A DNA stretch of 64,000 nt from Christensenella sp. UBA7862 (GCA_002500135.1 DLSM01000006.1:124184-188183), one strand, 5' to 3'; shown: positions 17,279-25,620, counted from the stretch's first letter. Program-made: numbers and translations. Notes: a model not told the origin generated them from the letters alone.

Positions 17279-17307
17279 TTGACATTAAATATTATTTATA
17301 GTAAAAT
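17279..17307 (+). promoter_or_regulatory. dnaA promoter
   Basis: TTGACA (17279-17284), 17-bp spacer, TAAAAT (17302-17307). Start point near 17314, followed by the GGGGG ribosome binding site of dnaA. No good DnaA box is seen upstream, so classical autoregulation is not evident here. Confidence 0.7.
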
Positions 17308-17331
17308 TATAATGTATATTTGGGGGTGCGT

Positions 17332-18678
17332 ATGAACAATGTGCTTTTTACACCATGGAGCAAAGTGCTAAAAGATATGCAAGGCGTAGTTACCGCAGTG
17401 AGTTATGACTTGTATATCAAAACTTTGGAACCCATTAAGTATGAAGATGGCAAACTTATTTTTCTAGCGACAACAGAAAACAACAAAAACCAACTCCTCA
17501 AACTTCACTACAACAAGTTATACAACGCTTGCGAAAAATACTTTGGTCCCATTGAGGAACTTATCGTTCTTGAACCAAACGAAGGCAAGGAACTTTTGGA
17601 AGAAGTTAGGCAGGCTGAAGAGGAACTTAGAATTAAGCATGAGTTTGACGAGAAAAATAAACTTAACGAAAAATACACCTTTGACACCTTTGTTGTTGGG
17701 TCTAGCAATCAAGTTGTTTATTATGCGTGCAAAAATGTGGCGAAGAACCCTGGTAAGAACTTTAACCCACTTTTAATTTATGGCGGTGTGGGACTGGGCA
17801 AAACTCACCTTCTTCACGCCATTGGAAATGACATAAGAAAGAACTTCCCTAAGATTAAACTTCTATACGTCACATGCGAGCAGTTTATGAACGACTTTAC
17901 AAGGGCTATTAGAGAAAAGACAAATGAGGCGTTTAGGAAAAAGTATCGTGACATTGATGTTCTTATGGTGGACGACATTCAGTTCATTGCCAACAAGACG
18001 GGGACACAAGAGGAATTCTTCCACACGTTTAATGACCTCTATCAGCACAACAAGCAAATTGTTCTTGCAAGCGACAAGCACCCAAGGAATATGGAAACGT
18101 TGGAAGAGAGATTGAAGTCAAGGTTTGCAGGTGGGCTTATTCAAGACATTCAAAAACCAGACTATGAAACACGGCTTGCCATTTTGGAAAAAAAGGTGAT
18201 ACTTGAAAACTACAATGTTGAACCAAATGTGCTTTGCTTCCTTGCAGAAAAGATTGATACAAACATTCGTGAACTGGAAGGGAGCCTAAACAAAGTTGTG
18301 TCACTTGCAATGCTTATGGGCAAACCTCAGGCGACTATGTTTGAAGCGGAAGAAGCATTGAAAGACATTGAGTTTGACCGCACGCAACATTTGACGGTGG
18401 ACAGAATTATTGACCTTGTGTGCAAGTATTACAACGTCAAACGCAGCGACCTTGTGGGCAAGAAGAAAAACAAGGAAATTGTTGACCCTCGTCAAGTGTG
18501 TATGTATGTTGCGACAGAACTTTTGGATGTGCCACTTATGACCATTGGCGAAAGCATGGGCGGCAGGGACCACACAACAGTTATGCACGCTAGGGATAAA
18601 ATAGCGGACAACATGCGCAAGGACAAAGCATTAAAGACAGAAATTGACGACCTCATAACCATGCTTCGGGCGGAAAGT
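17332..18678 (+). CDS. dnaA: Chromosomal replication initiator DnaA
   Basis: DnaA is the AAA+ initiator that binds DnaA boxes and melts oriC. From ATG 17332 it is about 449 residues, with N-terminal domain I, a Glu/Lys-rich linker (about 80-110), AAA+ Walker A GGVGLGKTH (residues 151-159), Walker B VLMVDDIQF, and the C-terminal DNA-binding signature MGGRDHTTVMHARDK. A GGGGGTG site precedes this ATG; an in-frame TTG at 17320 overlaps that site and is unlikely. The stop codon lies just beyond the coding end given here (at 18679-18681). The origin follows directly. Confidence 0.97.
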
Positions 18679-18696
18679 TAAGAAAAATGTGGAAAA

Positions 18697-19106
18697 AGTG
18701 GATAAGTTTGTCGAATTTCGGAAAATAAAGGAAGGGAAAAACTTGGAAAATTATCCACAACTTAAGGGTTGTCCACTTAAAATGTTGATAAGTTCCGCCC
18801 ATAAAGAAACGGAAAAATGCGGAGAATATGGCTTAAAATGCGACAAAATTTGAGTTATGCACATTTCCACCGCCCTACTATTAAACTTAAAACTTGTATA
18901 TTATACTTGTATTCGTTATATAGTAAAACCTATTGCGTTTTGGCGTAGTGACCGAGTTATCAACAATTTCATGCACTTATCCACAATGGTTTTTCCCCCT
19001 GTTTTGAAAGTTATCAACAACTAAAAGTTGTGGTCGAGGGGGCTAAAACCCCGATAGATAGCACAACATATTGTGGTGAGGGCAGAAAAAAAAAGAGTTA
19101 TGCACA
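18697..19106. other. oriC: Replication origin oriC (DnaA-box cluster)
   Basis: The dnaA-dnaN intergenic region holds at least eight DnaA boxes. Perfect TTATCCACA: 18751-18759 and 18977-18985. TTATCAACA: 18957-18965, 19011-19019, and reversed at 18783-18791. TTATGCACA: 18855-18863 and 19098-19106. A reversed TTATCCACT lies at 18697-18705. AT-rich stretches at 18893-18930 and 19118-19140 are candidate unwinding elements. This matches the incC part of a Bacillus-type origin; no matching cluster is visible upstream of dnaA. Confidence 0.92.
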
Positions 19107-19152
19107 ATGAAGGCTCTACTATATATATTAAAAAAATAAAGGAGAAGATTAA

Positions 19153-20259
19153 ATGAAAGTTACATGCGAAGGACTGGATTTGTCTGTGGCAACTGCACAA
19201 GTTATCAAGGCAATATCCTCAAAGACAACAAACCCTGTTTTGGAAGGAATTAAGTTGACGGCGGAAAACGATACTTTGAAACTGTCGGCAACTGACCTTG
19301 AACTTGCCATTGAAAAGACAATCAAAGCAGACGTTAAAGTGGAAGGAGAGGCGGTTGTCCCTGGGAAGTTCTTTTCGGAGTTTGTCAGAAAACTTACAAA
19401 CGACAGAATTGAACTTGAACTAAACGACAAGAACCAGCTTAAAATAAATTATACAGACAGCGAGAGCTACGTTCAATGCTACAACGTTAAGGAATTCCCT
19501 AACCTAGAGATTTTGGGCGAAAGCGAATATTTTGTGGTGTCGAAAAAGGATTTCAAAACTTTGGTGGCAAAATCTATTTTCTCAACCGCACTTGACGACA
19601 CCAGACCAATTTTGAAAGGTGTGTGCTTTGAAATTGGCAAAAATGAAATTACAGCAGTAGGTCTTGACGGCTATAGACTTGCCCTTTGCAAAAAGAAAGT
19701 TAAAGAAAGCAGTGTGGAAACACGAATTGTCGTGCCAGCAAAGAGTTTGACCGAAATTTCAAAGTTCCTTGAGGACAGCGACGAGGAAATTAAAATTTGC
19801 GTGCAGAAAAACTTCCTTATGGTGGACATCGACAGCACGAAGATTATTTCCCGACTTATCGAAGGCGACTTCATCAACTACAGACAAATTGTGCCAAGCG
19901 AATTTTCAACCAGCATAATTATTTCACGCAATATGTTTGAAGAAGCAATAGAGCGAACTTCCATTCTTTCCAGAATTGACAGAAACAACCTTGTGAAGTT
20001 TGAAATAAGAGAAAAGATTTTGACCTTGACTTCTAACTCCGACATTGGAAACATCAGAGAAAACATCGGCATTGCCCTAACAGGAAACGACCTCACCATT
20101 GCCTTCAACTCCCGCTACTTTTCAGAAGGTCTTAGAACCATGAGTGACGAAGCAATAAAGATTTCATTCAACACCCCTTCAAGCCCATGTGTCGTGACAC
20201 CAGTTGAGGGTGACGAATATCTGTATCTCATTTTGCCTGTCAGAATCATCACTCAATAA
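19153..20259 (+). CDS. dnaN: DNA polymerase III beta subunit (sliding clamp)
   Basis: DnaN is the ring-shaped processivity clamp of the replicase. The 368-residue length and three-domain repeat are normal. Recognisable parts are the N-terminal AISSKTTNPVLEGIKL, the central TRPILKGVCFE and DGYRLAL motifs, and the C-terminal hydrophobic end YLILPVRI. ATG 19153 has AAAGGAGA upstream. It stands alone: recF does not follow, and a terminator comes ten bases after the stop. Confidence 0.96.
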   Translation: MKVTCEGLDLSVATAQVIKAISSKTTNPVLEGIKLTAENDTLKLSATDLELAIEKTIKADVKVEGEAVVPGKFFSEFVRKLTNDRIELELNDKNQLKINYTDSESYVQCYNVKEFPNLEILGESEYFVVSKKDFKTLVAKSIFSTALDDTRPILKGVCFEIGKNEITAVGLDGYRLALCKKKVKESSVETRIVVPAKSLTEISKFLEDSDEEIKICVQKNFLMVDIDSTKIISRLIEGDFINYRQIVPSEFSTSIIISRNMFEEAIERTSILSRIDRNNLVKFEIREKILTLTSNSDIGNIRENIGIALTGNDLTIAFNSRYFSEGLRTMSDEAIKISFNTPSSPCVVTPVEGDEYLYLILPVRIITQ

Positions 20260-20269
20260 AATTTTAAAG

Positions 20270-20295
20270 AACAAGTCTTTGACTTGTTTTTTTTT
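20270..20295 (+). terminator. dnaN terminator
   Basis: An 8-bp stem AACAAGTC/GACTTGTT with a TTT loop, followed by seven T residues. Confidence 0.9.
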
Positions 20296-20343
20296 GACCG
20301 ATAAAGAACGAAAAAATGACTTTTCAACCATTTGTTGATTTAT

Positions 20344-20605
20344 TGTGTGTGTCTGCCCTTGTAAGGGAAGGTGGCAACGAAGTTGACGGAAGGGTAGTCT
20401 AGTTTGAGTTACTACTCTATCGTAATATAGATAATAGAGTAGTTGTTCATATTGGACTACCCCCTCGGGTCGTCAAGCATTGTCCTCTATTCGGGTTGCT
20501 ATTGCAACCACTCAATCTACGGATATGCTTTCCTCTTTCCCCAAAAGTTTCGCTACGCTGCTACTTTCGGGGACCCCAGCCACTCCCCCTTACAATGGGG
20601 AGCCT
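20344..20605 (+). repeat. Foldback repeat copy C (long type)
   Basis: About 262 bp. The left half equals the short type; the right half is replaced by a longer arm with CTCTATTCGGGTTGC, AAAGTTTCGCTACGCTGC and CCCCTTACAATGGGGAGCC. Copy E at 21250-21512 is its inverted counterpart. Confidence 0.85.
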
Positions 20606-20708
20606 CCGCTTATATAATTTTCATAGAAAGAATAATAACAGGGCGAGGTTCGACGAATTGCTCGAAAAAAGACGAAAAACTAGGTTTTCAACCATTTATT
20701 GATTTATT

Positions 20709-20874
20709 GTGTGTGTCTGCCCTTGTAAGGGAAGGTGGCAACGAAGTTGACGGAAGGGTAGTCAAATGCGAGTTACTACTTTGCCGTAATATCGCTAATA
20801 GAGTAGTTTTTCTTGTTGGACTACCCCTCTGTCGGTTTCACCGACATCCCCCCTTACAATGGGGGACCCACACC
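20709..20874 (+). repeat. Foldback repeat copy D (short type)
   Basis: About 166 bp from GTGTGTGTCTGCCCTTG to ATGGGGGACCCACACC, in the same orientation as copy C, 104 bp downstream of it. It has the same flank unit. Confidence 0.85.
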
Positions 20875-20982
20875 TTGAACTGGCACTTCCCATAAACCCC
20901 TATTTTTCGTTCTTTTTCGGTCAAACGACAAATATTGTCATATTTTTCCCTTTTTCTCAAAAAATTTTTTTTAAGTAAAAGT

Positions 20983-20998
20983 CCGCTTATAATGCGGG
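20983..20998. repeat. Short palindrome CCGCTTATAATGCGGG
   Basis: This 16-mer recurs exactly, inverted, at 31502-31517. Its 14-base core (CGCTTATAATGCGG) recurs at 33963-33976. Near copies lie at 16869-16882 and 30291-30304. All are intergenic. Confidence 0.6.
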
Positions 20999-21055
20999 TT
21001 TTAGCGGTTTCACAAAAAAAATAAAAAATTTTTTTAAAAAATATGACACTCATTC

Positions 21056-21084
21056 TTGACATTGCGTTTTTTGTAGTTTACAAT
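21056..21084 (+). promoter_or_regulatory. Strong sigma-A promoter with no gene after it
   Basis: TTGACA (21056-21061), 17-bp spacer, TACAAT (21079-21084). The next coding start is 520 bases away, beyond a foldback repeat. It may drive a noncoding RNA from about 21091 (see the next feature) or a long leader. Confidence 0.6.
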
Positions 21085-21090
21085 GGATGT

Positions 21091-21230
21091 GTAAGGGTCG
21101 CAAGACAGTCTATTCTAGGTGTGACTTCTTCCCCCTTACAGGCGACATACTACAATCTTGCGTAGCATGCACTGCAGGACAGTAAGTTGCCACAATATTT
21201 CCCTTGTAATAATACACAGTTATTGTTTTT
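21091..21230 (+). ncRNA. Candidate structured noncoding RNA
   Basis: Downstream of a strong promoter, this stretch has no reading frame but several pairings: TGTAAGGG/CCCTTACA (21090-21097, 21133-21140) and GGCGAC/GTTGCC (21141-21146, 21186-21191). A TGTGTA/TACACA closing stem (21088-21093, 21213-21218) is an alternative to the first pairing. It ends in a T run (21226-21230). The first hairpin uses the end motif of the foldback repeats, so part may be repeat debris. I could not match it to 6S, SRP or other known RNAs. Confidence 0.3.
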
Positions 21231-21249
21231 GTGGAAATAATTTTTATTG

Positions 21250-21512
21250 AAGGCTCCCCATTGTAAGGGGGAGTGGCTGGGGTCCCCGAAAGTAGCAGCG
21301 TAGCGAAACTTTTGGGGAAAGAGGAAAGCATGTCCGTAGATTGAGCGGTTGCAATAGCAACCCGAATAGAGGACAATGCTTGACGACCCGAGGGGGTAGT
21401 CCAACCTGAATGACTACTCTATTAGCGACATTACGGCAGAGTAGTAACTCATATTTGACTACCCTTCCGTCAACTTCGTTGCCACCTTCCCTTACAAGGG
21501 CAGGCACACACT
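21250..21512 (-). repeat. Foldback repeat copy E (long type, inverted)
   Basis: About 263 bp, nearly identical to the reverse complement of copy C. C and E form a long inverted repeat about 645 bp apart around copy D and the orphan promoter. Confidence 0.88.
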
Positions 21513-21555
21513 TAGAATACTTTTGACGAAAAGTATAAGTGTATAAAAAAAGGAC

Positions 21556-21587
21556 CCCAAAAATTTCGTTTCACTACAATTTTTGGG
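21556..21587 (+). promoter_or_regulatory. Hairpin in the leader of the unknown gene
   Basis: A perfect 10-bp stem CCCAAAAATT/AATTTTTGGG with a 12-nt loop ends four bases before the AGAGGAG ribosome binding site. It could affect translation of the gene at 21608. Confidence 0.45.
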
Positions 21588-21607
21588 AAAAAGAGGAGTT
21601 TTATAAC

Positions 21608-22552
21608 ATGACAATGCGAAATTACAGTGAAGACGAAGCGTGGGTTATTTGCAGACATGCGGTAACGGAAAATTACAAGATACTCCGTTCCATTTTTGGC
21701 AAGGATATTTATTCAAAGCCTTCGCAGTTTTCCACAAGAAATAAAAGAGATTTTTTGGCAGAAACGCAAACTGCTATTGCAAGACGTTTTTGCTTTTATG
21801 ATGACGATGCAAGTGAATATTGCAAAAATTTAATTCAGAACAAAAAGAGTTGGCAAGACAGTTTGTCTAAGGAAAACTTGGTCAGTTTGTTCCTTTTGCA
21901 AAACAGAGCCATATCCATCGCTCTTAAAAACTGCAGACTTCCACAAGTTATTGAGGATAAAATTGACGCTTTATCCGACCGTGACTTTTTGGCAACGCCT
22001 ATAAGAAGGCAAACTCGGGTTAAGGGACTTATTGGCATAAAAAAGAATTTGAAAAAAGACCTTATGCGAGTTGAAACATATAGGCACGTTATGATGCCAA
22101 TTATGGAATGGCTTGGAAAATGGTATAGGCTTGAAATAACAAACGACCCTTTTGCTTATCTTGAAAAACGCTTTGGCAAAATGACAGTTGACGACTACTA
22201 CAGGCTGATTAAAATTACAGAACTGGGCGTTGACCTAAATGGCAATCTTATTTCCCGAGGTGTAGACGGAACTTTATACGTCAATGACGAACCCCTCCCA
22301 GACGACTACATCATCGACTTTGGCATGGAAATTAAGACACCATATGAGGACGAGGACGCTGACTCGACTGACTATTCTGGAAATTTTGTATCGTCAGAAA
22401 ACGAAAAAGAGTATGAGTTATCCCCACTTGGCAGACAAATTGTGGATAACTATCTTGAAAGAACAAAGTTCGATAAGGACAAGACAATCTCGACCAACAA
22501 TTCTGAAAACGCTGAAAGTTATATTCAAGGCGAGTTTGACCTTGAATTTTAG
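21608..22552 (+). CDS. Hypothetical protein between dnaN and rpmH
   Basis: I do not recognise this 314-residue protein. It is soluble, with no signal peptide or membrane helix. It is mixed alpha/beta by eye, with a basic middle (RRQTRVKGLIGIKKNLKKDLMR) and an acidic C terminus (DEDADSTDYSG to the end). A distinctive segment is MPIMEWLGKWYRLEITNDPF. ATG 21608 follows AGAGGAG at nine bases, and coding character is good throughout, so it is a real gene. It sits in the origin region, next to the foldback repeat cluster, where no gene is usual. A DNA-binding or replication-linked role is only a guess from location. Confidence 0.6.
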   Translation: MTMRNYSEDEAWVICRHAVTENYKILRSIFGKDIYSKPSQFSTRNKRDFLAETQTAIARRFCFYDDDASEYCKNLIQNKKSWQDSLSKENLVSLFLLQNRAISIALKNCRLPQVIEDKIDALSDRDFLATPIRRQTRVKGLIGIKKNLKKDLMRVETYRHVMMPIMEWLGKWYRLEITNDPFAYLEKRFGKMTVDDYYRLIKITELGVDLNGNLISRGVDGTLYVNDEPLPDDYIIDFGMEIKTPYEDEDADSTDYSGNFVSSENEKEYELSPLGRQIVDNYLERTKFDKDKTISTNNSENAESYIQGEFDLEF

Positions 22553-22623
22553 CGGAGTTTAGACCCTTTCTGTGCTGACGGAGCGGTCGGCATATACTAA
22601 AAATATATTATATTTACTATATA

Positions 22624-22655
22624 TATGAGGTGTGGGACAAGTTCTCATGCCTCAT
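22624..22655 (+). terminator. Hairpin after the unknown gene
   Basis: Stem ATGAGG/CCTCAT with an inner TGGGA/TCTCA stem, followed by a T-poor tail (CTTCTTAAAAATTTTTT). A probable but not classical terminator. Confidence 0.45.
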
Positions 22656-22694
22656 ATCTTCTTAAAAATTTTTTCAACAATTTCCAAAAAACTG

Positions 22695-22723
22695 TTGACA
22701 AATGAAAATAAATCTATTACACT
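22695..22723 (+). promoter_or_regulatory. rpmH operon promoter
   Basis: TTGACA (22695-22700), 17-bp spacer, TACACT (22718-22723). A leader of about 80 nt leads to rpmH. Confidence 0.65.
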
Positions 22724-22812
22724 TTGGGAGCAAGTTTAATTTTGAAGACTGATTGTTCGGCATGGACAAACGGTCAAATCGTGGACAAACTTGAGAATAT
22801 TAGGAGGTAACT

Positions 22813-22950
22813 ATGGAAAAGGGAACATATCAACCAAACAAACGCTCACGTAGCAAAGTTCACGGTTTTAGAAAGAGAATGGCAACCAAGAACGGAAGAA
22901 AAGTGCTTGCTCGCAGAAGAAATCGTGGCAGAAAACATCTTTCCGCATAA
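22813..22950 (+). CDS. rpmH: 50S ribosomal protein L34
   Basis: The 45-residue basic protein starts MEKGTYQPNKRSRSKVHGFR and ends with an Arg/Lys-rich tail (VLARRRNRGRKHLSA), the standard L34 sequence and length. An AGGAGGT ribosome binding site lies at 22803-22809. It is the first gene of rpmH-rnpA-yidD-yidC-khpB, the conserved order next to bacterial origins, with rnpA starting three bases after its stop. Confidence 0.97.
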   Translation: MEKGTYQPNKRSRSKVHGFRKRMATKNGRKVLARRRNRGRKHLSA

Positions 22951-22953
22951 ACT

Positions 22954-23283
22954 ATGCTAAGAGCAAAAAACAGACTTAGAAAAAGAAAAGAATTTTCTTA
23001 TATATACCGAAAAGGCGAAGTGTATTTCGCAAAAGACCTAACACTTTTTGTTACAAAAACAAAACTAGGACGCTCGAAGGTCGGCTTTTCTGTCAGCAAC
23101 AAAGTGGGCAACAGCGTTGTCCGTCACAAGACAAAACGCAGACTAAGCGAAATTGTGCGGGTTAGGATAAACTCCTTCCCTGTTGCAAACTATGTGCTTG
23201 TGGCAAAGCCTAGCGTTGTGGAACGTGACTTTCATGACCTAGAAAAAGAGATAGAAAGTTTGTTCCAAAAGGTTAAACTGTGA
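22954..23283 (+). CDS. rnpA: Ribonuclease P protein component
   Basis: RnpA is the protein cofactor of the RNase P ribozyme, which trims tRNA 5' ends. The 109-residue protein has the family start LRKRKEFSYIYRKG and the RNA-binding helix NSVVRHKTKRRLSE; the usual RNR core reads RHK here. The length is normal. It is translationally coupled to yidD (GTG start overlapping its last four bases). Confidence 0.95.
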   Translation: MLRAKNRLRKRKEFSYIYRKGEVYFAKDLTLFVTKTKLGRSKVGFSVSNKVGNSVVRHKTKRRLSEIVRVRINSFPVANYVLVAKPSVVERDFHDLEKEIESLFQKVKL

Positions 23284-23585
23284 AAAATAGTTTTAAAAAC
23301 AAGACGGCGCTGCAAAAGATAACTTTTGTGCTGCTGTATCCCCTATACATCGTTGTTTTGGGGCTTGTTAAAGTGTATAAATACATAATTTCCCCATTTC
23401 TTCCGCATGCGTGCAGGTTTTATCCTACGTGTTCGGAGTATTTTGTGAGGGCAATTCAGGAATACGGCATTTTTCGCGGAATAATTATGGGAATAGGGCG
23501 AATTTTTCGGTGTAACCCTTGGTCAAAGGGTGGATTTGACCCCGTAAAACCAAATATTAAAGGAAATATAAAATGGCTGTTATGA
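23280..23585 (+). CDS. yidD: Membrane insertion efficiency factor YidD
   Basis: YidD is a small peripheral membrane protein that assists insertion by YidC. The 101-residue protein has an amphipathic N terminus and the signature ACRFYPTCSEYFVRAI, then IGRIFRCNPWSKGGFDPV with the conserved cysteines. The start is GTG 23280, overlapping rnpA by four bases. Its end overlaps yidC by 13 bases. Confidence 0.95.
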   Translation: MKNSFKNKTALQKITFVLLYPLYIVVLGLVKVYKYIISPFLPHACRFYPTCSEYFVRAIQEYGIFRGIIMGIGRIFRCNPWSKGGFDPVKPNIKGNIKWLL

Positions 23586-24712
23586 CACTTTTATCTTCCG
23601 TCACTTCGCAGTGGCCAAGCGGTTTTTGGCCAAGTCTAATTAAGATTTTTGAAGTGGGAAGTTATGCGTGGACAATCATTTTGTTCACCGTTGTGTTGAA
23701 ACTCGTTTTGTCGCCTATGGACTTTTTGCAAAGGCTGTTTACGAACAGACAAGCACGGGCGCAAGCAAAACTTCAACCTCAACTGGAAAAAATTAAAAGA
23801 CAATATGGGCAAAATCAGACGCTGCTTTATCAAAAGCAAAACGAACTTATGGCAAAAAGTGGCGTAAACATGAAAGCCTCGTGCATTACAATGCTTGTGT
23901 ATATGGTCTTGACTCTTACTATCTTTATCACGCTTTTTAACTCTATGCGTGGCATTGCTGGGTTTAAAATTCAAAACCAATTTAACGACCTTCGTGAAAC
24001 CTACGCTGTGACTTATGACGGCGGATATTTGAAAGATTATCTAAACATGACCGATGAGGAAGTTGCAGAACTTTATTCAAAGAGCGGTGACGAGAGAAAA
24101 GAGTTTTTACTCACCTTCGAGAACGCAAAAGTTACAACTGACTTGACATTGGAGCAAGTTCAAGCAAAAGGCGAAGAAATTAAAGCCCAAGCACAAGACA
24201 ATGTTTCTGCAAGATACGAAGAAATTAAGGACAGTTGGCTGTGGATTAAGAACATTTGGATAGCAGACAAGGCAACCGCCGCAGAGATACAAAGTTACAG
24301 CGCTTACGTGTCCTCAACGGGCGACAAAACCGTGTTTGAAGAGGACTATAACAACGTTATGGGCAAACTTCAAAGCGTGGATAAGAGCGTAAATGGATAC
24401 TATATCCTATCCATTTTGGTTGTGGCAGTAACCTTCTTGTCGCAGTGGTTAAATAAAAAGTTATCCAGCCCAAAAGACAAGTCGGGAAACACCGTAAAGC
24501 AACCAAGTGCAGGCAAATTCCTCATGATTATTTTGCCATTCACAATGCTTCTGTTCACCCTCAATTCAAGTGCAATCTTCTCAATTTATATCATCACAAA
24601 CTCCATAATAAGCACTGCTCTCTCGCCTGTTATAACCATTCTTTGCAACAAGATTGAGGACAAGCGTGAAAGAGAAAAAATCGAAGTCATAAAGCCTGAT
24701 TATATGAGATAA
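23573..24712 (+). CDS. yidC: Membrane protein insertase YidC
   Basis: YidC/Oxa1 inserts and folds membrane proteins. The 379-residue protein starts inside yidD. It has a first helix (YAWTIILFTVVLKLVLSPM) followed by the basic amphipathic loop (RQARAQAKLQPQLEKIKRQYG), a second helix, and a C-terminal helical pair (LMIILPFTMLLFTLNSSAIFSIYIITNS). Between the second and third core helices there is an insertion of about 130 residues (about 135-270), acidic and predicted helical, exposed outside. Typical Gram-positive YidC lacks it. No lipoprotein signal is seen at the N terminus. Confidence 0.93.
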   Translation: MAVMTLLSSVTSQWPSGFWPSLIKIFEVGSYAWTIILFTVVLKLVLSPMDFLQRLFTNRQARAQAKLQPQLEKIKRQYGQNQTLLYQKQNELMAKSGVNMKASCITMLVYMVLTLTIFITLFNSMRGIAGFKIQNQFNDLRETYAVTYDGGYLKDYLNMTDEEVAELYSKSGDERKEFLLTFENAKVTTDLTLEQVQAKGEEIKAQAQDNVSARYEEIKDSWLWIKNIWIADKATAAEIQSYSAYVSSTGDKTVFEEDYNNVMGKLQSVDKSVNGYYILSILVVAVTFLSQWLNKKLSSPKDKSGNTVKQPSAGKFLMIILPFTMLLFTLNSSAIFSIYIITNSIISTALSPVITILCNKIEDKREREKIEVIKPDYMR

Positions 24713-24752
24713 GGCGTAAGCCGAAAATTCTATAGTAAAAGGAATTTTGAAA

Positions 24753-25499
24753 ATGAAAACAATTCAAGCAACTGCCAAAAACGTGCAAAAAGCCATTGAA
24801 GAAGGGCTGAAAGAACTTGGTGTTTCGCAAGAAGAAGTAGATATAAAAGTTTTGGACGAAGGCGGGCTATTTAGAAAGGCAAAAGTTGAACTTTCCTACG
24901 ATGACGGCAAGCAAGACACAAAGCCAAGCAAGGAAGAAAAGAAAGACGATAAACTTGACAAGAAAGCAGAAAAGAAAGCTGCTAAAGAAGAAGAAAAAGC
25001 CGCAAAGGCTGAAGCCAAGGCGGAAAAAGAACTTCCAGCCAAACTAGACCCAGAAAAGGTGGGAAAAGACTTCTTGAAGGAACTTCTTGACAAAATGAAA
25101 GTCCAAGCGGAAGTGGAGTTCACAACAACGCAAGACGGCGTGTTATTTAACGCTTCTGGCGACCACGTAAGCCCACTTATCGGTCGCCACGGGGAAACAC
25201 TCAACGCCATTCAAGAATTGCTTATGAACGTGCTTAAAAACAAAGGATATCGTGAAGGCAGAGTTTACTTTGACGTGGAGAACTACAAAAACCGCCGAGA
25301 AGTTGCCCTTGTGGAGCTTGCCGAGAAAATGGCAAAGAAAGCCCTTAAAATCGGCAAACCCGTCCGCCTAGAACGCATGAGTGCCTATGAACGCAAAATC
25401 ATTCACACCGCCCTACAAAACTTCGAAGGTGTCACCACTCAAAGCGAAGGCGAAGAACCAAATAGATATCTGGTTGTAATACCTGAAGTGAAAGAATAA
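24753..25499 (+). CDS. khpB: RNA-binding protein KhpB (Jag/EloR)
   Basis: KhpB is an RNA-binding regulator of cell elongation, usually partnered with KhpA. The 248-residue protein has the Jag-N domain (KTIQATAKNVQKAIEEGLKELG), a Lys/Glu/Ala-rich linker (about 55-105), a KH domain with the LIGRHGETLNAIQ loop, and a C-terminal R3H domain (RERMSAYERKIIH-type: RLERMSAYERK). ATG 24753 has AAAAGGA at good spacing. It ends the rpmH operon before a strong terminator. Confidence 0.93.
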   Translation: MKTIQATAKNVQKAIEEGLKELGVSQEEVDIKVLDEGGLFRKAKVELSYDDGKQDTKPSKEEKKDDKLDKKAEKKAAKEEEKAAKAEAKAEKELPAKLDPEKVGKDFLKELLDKMKVQAEVEFTTTQDGVLFNASGDHVSPLIGRHGETLNAIQELLMNVLKNKGYREGRVYFDVENYKNRREVALVELAEKMAKKALKIGKPVRLERMSAYERKIIHTALQNFEGVTTQSEGEEPNRYLVVIPEVKE

Positions 25500-25500
25500 A

Positions 25501-25524
25501 AAACTCCCCGTTGGGAGTTTTTTT
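25501..25524 (+). terminator. Terminator of the rpmH-khpB operon
   Basis: An 8-bp stem AAACTCCC/GGGAGTTT with a CGTT loop, followed by T residues. Confidence 0.9.
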
Positions 25525-25530
25525 AATGAT

Positions 25531-25620
25531 ATTCACTTCGTGAATGAAATTTGCTTTGCAAATGATATTCGGCTTGCAAGCAACCCGAATGATATTTTCC
25601 CACCCCTAACGACTGCGGGA
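25531..25620. repeat. Second ladder of short hairpins
   Basis: Consecutive mini-palindromes separated by ATGATATT/ATGAAATT: ATTCACTTCGTGAAT (25531-25545), TTTGC-ttt-GCAAA (25550-25562) and ATTCGG...CCGAAT (25567-25590). Same design as 16501-16590. Confidence 0.65.

Larger units (their letters stand above)
20296..20922. repeat. Composite repeat block bounded by 20-bp inverted repeats
   Basis: GACCGATAAAGAACGAAAAA (20296-20315) and its inverted copy at 20903-20922 (19 of 20 identical) enclose two foldback repeats (C and D) in direct orientation. The block has no coding capacity of its own; the open frames inside are repeat translations. Confidence 0.6.

Noticed and set aside
20443..20895. 150-codon frame across repeats C and D
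   Set aside because: It is made entirely of repeat sequence and flank, and the same peptide reappears on the other strand in copy E.
21091..21230. 6S RNA
   Set aside because: The size and promoter fit, and TCGCAAG resembles a known 6S segment, but I could not build a convincing central bubble. It is kept only as a generic candidate RNA.
21150..21507. Minus-strand frames of 84-88 codons
   Set aside because: They are translations of inverted repeat copy E, not conserved coding sequence.
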